The notes beneath the pieces were generated by a model. The model saw only the letters and a program-made list of their open reading frames with translations, did not search any database and was not told the origin of the DNA. The position numbers were made by a program, and so were the translations under genes. Below, piece by piece: positions 46,406-57,389 of a stretch of DNA of 64,000 nt. The stretch covers positions 1,202,001-1,266,000 of the forward strand of contig PUDQ02000001.1 of the NCBI GenBank assembly GCA_002964805.2. The letters run 5' to 3'. This stretch comes from Trametes villosa. Its lineage: Eukaryota; Basidiomycota; Agaricomycetes; Polyporales; Polyporaceae. Each line of letters begins with the position of its first letter. The first letter of the stretch is position 1.

Positions 46406-49123
46406 ATGTACAACGCGCGAAACCAACGTGGATTCAGCATGCTCTTGCCTGTGGTCGCACTGGCTTGCTGCGTCGCCTTGCCCACGCGAGCGACCGTGAT
46501 TCCTCGTGGACAATCGACCGTTAATACGGTCGCGCAAGATATACAGACCGTCACCGAGCGTCGCTTCGCCACCATCGTAGGCGGCACCACTGGCGCAACT
46601 TCTATTCCAACGTGGTATGTAGAGCACGTCTCCGATGAGTCATTACCGTGTTAACGCTCTTTTCTACCTCAGGTTGTCTACCCTTCAGCCGAACGGCCAA
46701 TGGCCCGACGTGGACTACACGGCCGGCTGTGACGCACCGACTGCGAACTGGAAGGCCGAGACGCACTGGAACCGCATCCGTAGGCATTTCGCACTACAAG
46801 ACTTACACGGATGCTGACAACCTGCATATATGCATGCTAGTCACTCTCTCGTCGGCCTGGCATGGAGGCTTGAAGAACGCCGCTCAGTTTGCCCAGAGCA
46901 CCCAAGTCCGCTCGGCGATCTCCTCGGCGATGGGCTTTTGGTTTGCCAACGACTTCACGAACCCGTCTTGCCTGGACTCCGGCGGGGACGCCGCGTGCCC
47001 TTGCGGGACGCCCGGGCTGTGGAACACGAACTGGTTCTCAAATGTACGTCGGCCGAAAGGTGGGCATACTGTATCATACTCACTCAATTCTTGGCAGGTT
47101 ATCGGAATCCCTATGCCTGTCGGAGAGGCATGCCTCCTTCTTGGGGACTCCCTTACTGCTTCAGAGCGCACCAGCTGCCAGAGGATCACCGGGCGAAGCT
47201 TTGCGACGTTCGACACCGGGATCAACGGTGTCAGTGCTATAACCGGCGCGAACGCCTTGGACATCGCGAGCGTCGGCATAGACGCTGGCCTCTTCGCCCA
47301 GAACGCAACTCTTCTGTCCGCTGCTTTCGGGCGCGTCCACGCGGACGCCGTGATTCAGAACGCACTCAAGGCCGACGGTATCAGGGCGGACGGCTCCTTC
47401 GGGCAACACGCCGGTATCATCTACAACGGAAACTACGGGAAGGACTAGTGAGTCGGCTCAGCTAAAGGCGGACAGAAGCTTCGTACTAACAACCGGATAC
47501 TATAGCGAGAATGACTTGTTCGATTTCGAGATCGAAGCGGGTGGCACGCAGTTCCAAGCAGGACCCGACTCGCAGACCGCGCTCGAAACCCTCGTCGATG
47601 GCGACCAATGGATGATCTATCGCAACATCTTCACCAATGTCCTTCACTGGGACTTCGTTAGTGCTTCCCTGAACATCGTGCTTCCCTGCGCCCGCTAATC
47701 AAGTGTTCAGAGCGTTCTCGGGAGACTGATGACTGATCCGGTCATCGACAACCAGTGAGTACATGATTCCTCCTTCGTACATTGCGCCTGACATGGCAAT
47801 AGCTCGTCTGCGAGCATCAAGACCAACTTGACGCAGCTCCAAGTCCTTGGTCAGGAGTGGGGATCTGACACTATCTTGGACGTTTTCAACAACCTCTCCC
47901 TCAACACTACTACGGCCAACTCGGGTAACCTGGTCGGCAACCGAGTATTCTTCGCCAACGATTATGCCGTGAGTCTCATATGCTTTGGTCGGACAACATA
48001 TCCTAACTCGCGAGTGTCCTAGGTTCAACGTGGCCCGGGCTACGTCACCACGCTTCGGATGTACTCCAAGAGGACACAGAACACCGAATGCACAGACGAG
48101 GCCAACAACTTCGGCTTCCACCTCGCCGACGGCGCGGTCTACAACCACCTTAACGGCGACGAATACGAAGACATCGTTGCGGCTTGGGACTGGAACCTCA
48201 TTCCTGGCATCACTGTCGATTACGGGGCCACGCCCCTGACGTGCAGCACCGTCCGCCACACAGGCACGCAGGCCCTCGTCGGTGGGGCCTCGGATGGGCG
48301 CGTTGGCGCGGTGGCGATGCGCTTCGAGACCCCGAGCTCGAAGAACCTGAACTGGCGCAAGACGTGGTTCTTCCTCGAGAACGACGTCCAGTTCGTCATG
48401 GTCGCCCGCATCACTTCCGCGACTTCCGCGCCCGTCTTCTCCGTGCTCGACCAGCGCAAGCACGTCGGCCAGGTGCTCGTCAATGGCGCGGCGGCCGGCA
48501 GCGGCAATGTCTCCCACCCCAGCACCCTGTGGCACGGCGGCGTCGGATACGTCTTCAACACGTCCGACCCTGTGACGCTGTCTGTTGACGTTTCCACTCG
48601 GACCGGAGACTGGTCCGCCATCGGGGCATCATCGCAGCCACCGGTCACCGTCGACATGTTCACGGCATGGCTCGCCCACAACGATATCTCGAGCGCCATC
48701 TCGTACAAGGTCTTCCCTGCCACAACGCCGGACACCTTCCAGCAGAAGGCGGCCGCGGCCAACCTCCAGACTATCAGAAACGACGGCTCGATCTCGGCCC
48801 TACTCGACGTCTCCAACAAGATGGCGTTCTTCGTATTCTGGGACGCGAACGGCGGCACGAGCACCATCCCGGCGCTGGCGGCAGGTGGGGCCACGATCAA
48901 GGTTCAGTCGACGGGCAACGCAAACGTGATACTGCGTATGGACACCTGGACGGTCACCGTAGCGGATCCGACGCAGTCGCTGTCAACTCTTACGCTCACG
49001 CTCACACTCGGATCTGGGACCGCTCCCGCCGGATGGGGCAGCGCGAAGACCAAGACGGCACAGTTCACGTTGCCGACCGGAGGGCTTGCTGGCGGTAGCG
49101 TCTCTCAGGTCCTGACGGCTTGA
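46406..49123 (+). CDS. secreted polysaccharide lyase family 8 (PL8), copy 1
   Basis: PL8 enzymes cleave uronic-acid-containing polymers such as hyaluronan, chondroitin or xanthan by beta-elimination; the fungal substrate is not settled. The protein begins MYNARNQRGFSMLLPVVALA, a signal peptide, with a likely cleavage near PTRA. The alpha/alpha toroid reads AETHWNRILTLSSAWHGG, ISSAMGFWFANDFTNPSCLD, ACPCGTPGLWNTNWFSN and IGIPMPVGEACLLLG. Catalytic residues are visible: Asn in ITGANALDIASVGI, His in DGSFGQHAG and Tyr nine residues later in NGNYGKD. The beta-sandwich part includes NRVFFANDYAVQRGPGYVTT, EYEDIVAAWDWNLIPGITVD and FGFHLADGAVY. It ends LTLGSGTAPAGWGSAKTKTA then GGSVSQVLTA. Around seven short introns. 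It is a tandem paralogue of the gene at 49942. Confidence 0.88.
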
Positions 49124-49941
49124 TGTCAATGGTGCTCATAACACATATGCTTCGGGATGTGGCTCAGTGAGTACCTGCCTCAGCATCCTGCCCTTGATGG
49201 GATCTTTACTGACGCCGCCCTTCACCAGTTTCTGTACTGAATCGGGTTTATGGACCGTGTACTTATGTAGGGATCAATTCAGATGAGACATTTGCTGACC
49301 AGCTAGCGCCACGCTGGCCGTCCATCACATGTGCTGGATGCCGACGGACTGCACTTCATCGACGATGCTATACCCAGCCCACGGGATGCGCGGCGCATCG
49401 TGATCAGAAGGCGATATACCACATAGTTCCTGAGCTACGCCATGTGACGACTGTATAGCGTGGTGTCATCGCCGAAATGACCACCGACCTGACGGCATGA
49501 GCGGGAACGTCGAGATTCGCCCGCGGCTGGCACAAGGTGAGCCGCGCGATGCGTGGTCTCAAGACACAGGCCCGTTAAGAAGATCCATTCCACCGTCGGT
49601 CCTGTGGTATGCAGGAAGCTCGGTGAGCCTTCTATCTTGTGCCTTGGCCGGGACAAGCTTGGGACTGAATTTGAAGATCGGCAGCTATTGGACGGGGCTC
49701 ACCCCCGTGAGCGGTGCTCGAGCCGGACTCAGCGGACCGCGTGCGCGGTGAATGAGCATGGCCGCGTTTGGGCGCGAGGATGCATGAGTGCACCCGCGCT
49801 TCCTGTCGAATTGCATGCGGGCACCATGGACTCCCGCCTTGTCTCCGATCCCTGTCAGCCGCGGCGGGCCTCCATAAGAGCGCGGGTGACAGCGGCCATG
49901 GTCCGTACGCTGTCCACTTTCCGAGGACTCTGCTGACCACC
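49124..49941. other. spacer between the tandem PL8 genes
   Basis: About 820 bases containing the 3' UTR of copy 1 and the promoter of copy 2. No conserved frame was found, and no TATA box as clear as that of copy 1. Confidence 0.4.
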
Positions 49942-52900
49942 ATGCTCCCGCGCGCGTGCAGGATGTCTGCGCTCGTCTCAAGCGCTGCGTTCCTCCCTTG
50001 GCTGCCTCTCGGGGTCATTGGTGCCGTGGTGAGCCCGGGTACCTCGCTGTCGCAGGCCTCTGTGGTGTCATCCACCGAGGCCTCCTCCCGGTCCGGCGTC
50101 CCGCCACCATCCCTCTCATTCGTTAACTCCACCTCTACCTCGACGTTCTCTGCTGTTTCGGCACAGGTTACTAGCGCCCCCTCGGAAAGCCTGAGCGTCG
50201 GGTCGTCAGAACCCCTCTCAAGCACGCTGCTTTCTGCTAGTGCTGTGTCAAGCTTCTCCTTCTCGTCGCAGTCCACATTCGTTATCTCTTCTGTTGCATC
50301 TACGGCCGGATCGAGCTCTGGTTCCCTGGTCAGCTCTTCGTCGATCCCGACATCTGCCGCCTCCACCTCCGCTAGCCAACCCACCCAGTCTGTCGATCCG
50401 AGTACGCTTGCGGACATAGCGAGCGTACGTGATCGCAGGCTATCCATCATCCTTTCCGGCATTAGCTCGACCAGTTCCGTCTCTCAATGGTAAGCAGTAT
50501 ATTAAACGCGCGTTCAATATGACATGTCATACTGACCTTTTTGCAGGCTGTCGACCCTCGGTGACGACGGGAAATGGCCCGACTCGGAAGTGGACTACAC
50601 AACCGGTTGTACGGCTAGGCGTGCCAACTGGTACGCACATGATACATAGTCCTTGCTCATTTCTATAAAACTTACCAACGTACCTAGGCCGGCTGAAGAG
50701 CACTGGAATCGGATCGGTGGGGTTTACTCAGTATTCTACGCAGCTAGGCGAACATACTAAGCTGCGCATACTCAGTGACCATGGCCGCCGCATGGCGCGG
50801 AGGTGTCCAAGGCAGCTCACAGGAGTTCACCAACAGCTCCACTCTGCTCGATGCGATCCATCGGGCAATGGACTTCTGGTTTGTGAACGACTTCCAGGAC
50901 CAGGCATGTTTGGACTCCGGCGGGCAGTCGGCCTGTCCGTGCGGCACTCCGGGCCTCTGGAATACTAATTGGTTCTCAAACGTCGGTATACGGCCTTTTC
51001 GAGTTGTACTTCGACATTAACATCCATCCACACACAGATCATCGGCGTCCCAGCACTTGTCGGCGAAGGCTGTCTGTTGGTGGGCGTCGAGTCGTTGACG
51101 GAAACCCAAATCAACAACTGCACCCACATGACAATACGCACCTTCGGGACGTTTGGTCACAACGTCAATGGTCTCGGCTTCGCGACAGGGGCCAATACTC
51201 TCGACATAGCCAAAATCGGGATCGACTCCGGGCTTCTCATCAACAACGCATCCGTCCTCACAGATGGCTACGCCCGGATCCACAACGAAGTTGTCGTACA
51301 GAACGCCGTGAAGGCCGATGGTATCCGCTCCGACGGCAGTTTCGGACAACATGGCGGTATCATTTACAACGGCAACTATGGCAAGGACTAGTAAGTTGTT
51401 TCGCCCTATGCTGTTCCTCAGAGGCTGATGCGACTTGTTCTAAGTGCGAATGATGTCCTGGCCTTGGAAATCGCGGCCGCGGGCACGCAGTACTCCGCGA
51501 AGAATATCAGCATTGGCTCACAGGCAGCGTTCGAAACGCTCATGCAAGGGGACCTGTGGATGATCTACCGCAACGTCCTGACGGATGTCTTGCATTTCGA
51601 CTTCGTGAGTGGACTCTCCTATTTGTATATTTGCACTTCCTAACACCTCGTAGAGCGTCTTGAACAGGTTCATCAGTTTCCCCGTAGTTGACGGACAGTG
51701 AGAGACATCTCCTAAACAATTGGACTTCGGCTAATATTCATCATTAAAAGGGCCACGGCGAGTATCAACATCAACCTGACAGAAATCCAGGAACTAGGAG
51801 AGCTCTGGGACTCCGATGTCCTGCAATCTGTATCGCAGAGCTTGAGCAAGGAGAGCAAAGACGCCAATGTCGGCGGTATCACCGGCAATCGCATGTTCTA
51901 TGCCAACGATTACATGGTGAATACTCCTCTCATTCGTTGCTTTACGTCGATATTGAGGCCTTTTCCTCAGGTTCAACGAGGTGACGGATATGTTACCACT
52001 CTGAAGATGTACTCCACGAGGACCAAGAATGGCGAGTGCACAAACTCGCAGAACGTAAGCTGTCGTTTCATGAAGCTCGCGGTTTACGCCTAACCTGCTG
52101 CTGTACTCAGCCTCTGGGTTTCCACCTGGCCGATGGGACGCTGTACACCTATCTGCAGGGGAACGAGTATGAGGATATCGCCGCGGCGTGGGACTGGAAC
52201 TGTGAGTATAGTTTCGACAACGCAAAAGGGTTCGGTGGCTAATAGGATCTGTACAGTGATCCCTGGCATCACCAACGACTACGGTGCAACGGCTCTCACC
52301 TGCGACCACGAGCAGTTCACCGGCAAGGAGGCCTTCGTCGGGGGTGCGTCCGACGGGAAGGTCGGCGCCGCGGCGATGCGCTACACGAACCCCTTCACCG
52401 GCACGCTCAAGTTCCAGAAGGCGTGGTTCTTCCTCGACAACGACGTGCAGCACGTCATGGTCTCCAGCGTCAACTCCTCCACGGACTCCCCCGTCGTCTC
52501 CGTGCTCGACCAGAAGCGCCTCAACGGGCCCATCTACGTCGACGGCCTCCCGCTCTCCCAGGGCCGGAACTTCTCCCTCGCGCGCTCGCTCTGGCACGAC
52601 AACGTCGGCTACACCTTCCAGCAGGGCTTCTTCGACCGCGACTTCGACCTGTCGGTCGACTTCGGCGCGCGCACGGGCGACTGGTCCACCATCGGGATCT
52701 CGACCGTCGGCACGACCACCGTCGACCTCTTCTCCGCGTGGATCAACCACGGGTCCGGCGACCAGCTCGACATTCCCGTCGAGTACACCGTCTTCCCGGC
52801 CGTCAGTCGCGGCGAGTTCGCAGGCAAGGTCTTCACCACGGAGCTCGTGACGATCCGCAACGATGCCAACGTCTCCGCCGTATACGACGGAGTACACCGT

Positions 52901-53170
52901 ACCGCGATGTTCGTCTTCTGGGACGCGACGGGAGGAGCGGCTACCTTCACACCATCCCTCTTCGAGGCCCCCTTGACCGTGCAGGCGAACGGGAATGCGG
53001 TGGTGATCTATCATCTGAACGCAGGGTCCGTGACCGTCTCGGACCCATCCCAGAAGCTGAGCACGGTGCAGCTCCAATTCCAGAGCCGATGGTCACAGAC
53101 GAAGACGGTCGAAGTGGCACTTCCTCAAGGAGGTTTGGCGGGTAGCAGTGTGTCCGTCCAGCTCAAGTAA
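49942..53170 (+). CDS. secreted polysaccharide lyase family 8 (PL8), copy 2, with Ser/Thr-rich stalk
   Basis: Same enzyme family and domain order as the upstream neighbour. It begins MLPRACRMSALVSSAAFLPW, a signal-peptide-like start. Unlike copy 1, it then carries about 140 residues of Ser/Thr/Ala/Val-rich sequence (SSTEASSRSGVPPPSLSF and onward), probably O-glycosylated, before the catalytic part. The lyase domain reads LSTLGDDGKWPDSEVDYTTG, DFWFVNDFQDQACLDSGG, CPCGTPGLWNTNWFSN, GFATGANTLDIAKIGIDSG, and DGSFGQHGGIIYNGNYGKD with His and Tyr nine apart. Later motifs are NRMFYANDYMVQRGDGYVTT, NEYEDIAAAWDWN, LIPGITNDYGATALTCDHEQ and the end GGLAGSSVSVQLK. The catalytic Asn, His and Tyr are all kept. 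About ten introns. Confidence 0.88.
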
Positions 53171-53337
53171 TCCTTATACCACTTGTATATCGTACTTATA
53201 CCCGTTCTAATACACGGCGCACAAGTCACTGACACGCACGGCGATTCATAATACAATTGGGTGACCGCATGAAAGCATCATGATTGCGTGGGGCCAATGG
53301 ACGGCATATGTCGTACAACACGGTAAGGAGGAGTAAA

Positions 53338-54280
53338 TCAGAACGCGGCGGGCTGCTCGAAGGACTGCTGGAACGACTCCTGGGGAGGGTACGCCGCAGG
53401 CTCCTCCGCCGCGGGGGCGGGCGCAGCAACAACAGCGGGCTCGCGCTGCTCGGAAGTGGGCTCGGCCACAATTTTGTCGAGAGGGGGCTCGAGGATCTGG
53501 ACGGAGTCGGGGAGAGGCTTGCGGGGGCCGAGCTGACCCTCGGGGTCCCAGCCCTTCATGCTGAAGGATGGTTTAGCTTTACTCGTGAGGAATGCAATAC
53601 GTTACTCACATCTTGACCTTGATGCCGAGAACACCCTGGCGAAGCATGACGTGCCGGACGGCGTAGTCAACGAAGTCGAGGGCAGGCTGACCGGAGTGGA
53701 TCATGAAGCCGTCGGTGAACTTCATCGACTTAGCACGGGCAGCGCGGAGCTTGCCGGAGACGACAACCTCGCAACCCTTGGCGCCAGACTCCATGACGAA
53801 ACGGAGGACACCATAGCAGGCACTGAAAACCTATGAGTAAGAGGCGGCATCCGTGAAAGATGGCGAGGGCACGTACCGGCGGACGGCGAGACCACCGAGG
53901 AGCTTGTAGCGCAAGCTCTCGCACTGAGCGATGGCGGAAAGGCCACGGTACTGGACCTTCTCGGCGTAGAGCTCGAGGGAGTTGTCCGGGAACTTGAAAC
54001 GCTTCTGGACGAGCGCGGTGAGCTCGCGGATGCGGCGACCCTTCTCACCCAGGACCTCCTGGGTGTGCGTGGCACGGATGATGATCTACGACGCCGATAA
54101 ATGGGGGAGGCCGGTTGCTTCACCAAGGATTGTGCTCACCTCGGTGCGGGCGTGGGTGACACGGACGTCGCAGCCAGAGTAACCCTCCTCGGAGAGCTCG
54201 CGAGTGAAGAAGTCGTTCAACTCGGCACGGAAGACACCGTCAGCCACAAACTTGCGCTTCTTGCTGATCTGGCCGGACAT
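53338..54280 (-). CDS. RPS3: 40S ribosomal protein uS3
   Basis: A small-subunit ribosomal protein at the mRNA entry channel. It begins [20 protein letters not shown], then [20 protein letters not shown]. The KH domain is [20 protein letters not shown] with [17 protein letters not shown]. Then come [80 protein letters not shown] and [17 protein letters not shown]. The end is an Ala/Pro/Gln-rich tail, [11 protein letters not shown], as in other fungal uS3 proteins. Three introns, each 50-75 nt. Confidence 0.96.
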
Positions 54281-55137
54281 CTTGAAGGGGCGGAAACTGG
54301 CAAAGAGAAGGGTGCAGGTGAGCTTGTGAACTTGCGCCCAGCGTTATCCGGCAGCGACTGCGCCCATCCATCCATTTCTGCTGCGATTTCCGGCTGTTCT
54401 TTTGCACCAGGGCTGCCCATACGACCAACATAACGGACTGGATGCTTACCTTGAGGGGTGCTTGACGGTGGGGGTGCCGAGGATGTCTCTGAGGCTTTGA
54501 GGCCGGGCGTTGAAGGAGCTCTCTCGAAATCTGCGATCGAAACAGCCGCTCAATCGGGCAGCTTGTTCTCACGCACCGTGGGCGCCTGTCTACCTGTATA
54601 AATTTCGCGCCTGCATCGTCGATACCTGCTTGTCCTCCTTCCTCCTTCTCCGTTCTCGACGTTGGCCACAACGAACATGTTGTTCATGGTGAGTAGTGTT
54701 CGAAATATTTTGGAGAACCTCTGTTGCCTCCGCAATGAAGAGTGTTGTTTTTCAACCATACTGGCACCTCTTAGTCGACTCGCGGCCTTGCTTCTCGAGC
54801 TTTGCTCTCGCTCGGTCTCGCTGACATTAATGACCTTCTGAGCTTTTGTTCTTAGCGTCGTTTATGTTGAAACATACGCTGACATATATCCTCCTACAGT
54901 CTCGCATGTTCGCACCTTAGACAAGCAGCGATGCTGGTGGGAGCATCTGTCCTAACGTGGCATACTGGCATGCTCTTGCACAGTTCTCGTGAGCTTGCCG
55001 GCTTCCTTCTCTTTCGTTACCGCGTGCTCGTGGATTTAGATAGCTCTCCCAATATACTTCATATCGCATACATCCTCAGGCCTCAGTCCATATCGCCTGA
55101 AGGTCCCCCTGAACCCGCACTCGTATACACTCGCGCC
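54281..55137. other. intergenic region with TATA box and possible short spliced transcript
   Basis: About 860 bases between the divergent uS3 and amidase 2 genes. On the plus strand TATAAATT at 54597 precedes an ATG at 54677 followed by a GTGAGT donor (54689) and a CTTAG acceptor (about 54776). Spliced, this would encode about 30 residues, MLFMSTRGLASRALLSLG and onward, ending near 54857. It may equally be a noncoding RNA or the leader of amidase 2. No homologue was recognised. Confidence 0.3.
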
Positions 55138-57276
55138 ATGTCTGAGCAAGTTTGGCAGCGACTCGTTGCAGAAAAGCGTCGTCGCCAGCTGGAAGCCATA
55201 CCCAAGGAATGGATTATCTCCCCGCCTGCCACGGATGTCCTCGACGTCAGAAAGTACCCAGACGACTGCGGCCTGTTGACTGCTCGCGAGGTAGAGATAA
55301 CCAACACGGTCGACGTTCAGCAACTCTTGGACAAGCTCGCCACTGCCCAGTGGTCTTCTGTTGAGGTTACAACCGCGTTTTACAAGAGAGCCATCGTAGC
55401 ACACCAATTGGTACACGTTCCGCGATAGTGTTTCTACTACATAGTGACCGAGCTAAACATTCCATACAGGTGAATTGCCTCACAGAGATTTTCGTTGAAC
55501 GGGCTTTGGCACGAGCAGCAGAGCTCGACGAGCACCTGAAGTGCACCGGCAAGGTCGTTGGTCCCCTACATGGCCTCCCGATCTCCCTCAAAGACCAGAT
55601 CCGCATCAAGGGCCAGGAGGCCACCATGGGTGCGCATATCTTCGTACACCGTCCTGTCTCGCATCTTACAGCTCCTTCAACCTTGAGGCTACGCCTCTTG
55701 GGTCGGAAAGTACTCTGAGCAGGATGCGGTCATGACGGAGATTTTATACGAGTGTGGGGCAGTCCCGTTCGTCATGACGAACGTCCCGCAGACATTGATG
55801 GCAAGTCGACCAGCTCTATGTGAGAGCTATTATGAAACTGATATACATTGCAGTGGTCGGAAACGTACAACCACGTATTCGGCCGGACGAGCAACCCCGC
55901 CAACCGCACGCTCACGTGCGGTGGTTCCTCCGGCGGAGAAGGAGCACTCATTGGGATGAGAGGGAGCCCTCTTGGGATAGGCTCTGACATTGGCGGGTAC
56001 GTACATAGTCCCACCCTCCAGCATATCATCACACTGACACGGTGCTCATGCCTCTAGGTCCGTTCGGTACCCAAGCGCCTTCAACGGCCTATACGGCCTG
56101 CGCCCCTCGTACGGTCGCCTGCCCTACAGCGGCTGCGTCAACAGCATGGAGGGCCAAGACTCCTCCCCCTCCTCTCTCGGGCCTCTTTCTGGCAGCCTGA
56201 GCGGCGTCAAGGCCTTCATGCGTGCGATCATAGCCCAGGAGCCGTGGCTCCGCGACCCGCTGTGCGTGCGCAAGAAGTGGGACGAAGAGGCGTACCGGCT
56301 CGCGGAGCACGGCGGCGGGGGCAAGCTCTGCTTCGCGATCATGTGGGACGACGGCGACGTCGTCCCGCAGCCCCCGGTCATGCGAGCAATGGAGACGACG
56401 AAGAAGGCGTTGGAGGCTGCCGGGCATACAGGCAGGTGTTAGAGTGGGTTCCGTGTCGCTCACATGAAGTAACAGCTTTCGAACAGTGATCGACTGGCAA
56501 CCCTTCAAACAGAAGGAGCTATACGAAAACCTCGTAAGTCCCTCCCCTCTCGCCATGAAACCGGATATCTCATCGCCTGCTTCACAGGCATCCATCTGGA
56601 TGGCAGGTGCCATTGCTGATATCGAGGCGACGACTGCCGCGAGCGGGGAGCCTCGCATCACGTCCATGAGCCCCGCCGCCTCCGCCCTCATCGACACTGG
56701 GGTACACTATGGCCCTGGGCTCTCCGCATACGAGCTCTGGCAGGTTCAGCGTCAGCGCACCGTGTTGCGCGAGGAGTACTTCGCGCACTGGCGCGCGACC
56801 GCGGCGCGCACCGGCACAGGTCGACCTGTGGATGCTATCATCTCTCCGGTTGCGCCGTCCCCGCCACCACCGCACGGGATGACGAAGTGGGTCGTTTGCC
56901 TTACAAGAGCCTGCATGTTGATGTGGCGCTGACGAGTTGCAGGATCTCGACGTACACGGTGGTGTGGAGCGCGCTGAACTACACCTGCTGCGCGTTCCCC
57001 GTGACTAGCGTCGACCCAGTCCTCGACGCGAAGAAGCCTCCACACGCCTTCCTCAGTGAGAATGATAAGGAGAACTACGAGCTGTGTAAGCCTTCCCTTG
57101 GACTGAGCGTTGTTGTTGTGTCACTAATTGCGATGTGCGTCGCAGACGAGCCGGAAAGATTCAAGAACGCGCCGGTTGGCCTTCAGCTCGTCGGTGGCTC
57201 GCTCGAGGAAGAGGCCGTCATTGCGATGACGGAGATCGTCGACGCAGCACTGAAGGCGTCCTCAGGTTCTGCTTGA
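55138..57276 (+). CDS. amidase signature family enzyme (acetamidase-like), copy 2
   Basis: Paralogue of the amidase at 41415-43535, with the same exon plan. It reads MSEQVWQRLVAEKRRRQLEA, IPKEWIISPPATDVLDV, CGLLTAREVEITNTVDVQQL, WSSVEVTTAFYKRAIVAHQ, VNCLTEIFVERALARAAEL, GPLHGLPISLKDQIRIKG (catalytic Lys), GYASWVGKYSEQDAVMTEIL, VPFVMTNVPQTLM, WSETYNHVFGRTSNPANRTL, CGGSSGGEGAL, GIGSDIGG joined to SVRYPSAFNGLYGLRPSYGR, and the ending FKNAPVGLQLVGGSLEEEAV. The intron after TNVPQTLM (55801-55853) needs a GC donor (GCAAGT), where copy 1 has GT. In GGSSGG the upstream residue is Cys instead of the usual Pro or Gly. The triad is intact. The start at 55138 matches the copy 1 start. Confidence 0.9.
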
Positions 57277-57389
57277 GGAAGGGGTAGCACTCGGAAGTAT
57301 CAATGCGTGTAAGATTAGTACGTGACTCATATGTAAGAGGCGTGATCATATCTGAACCCATGACTATGGAATCCGTCATAACAATATGC

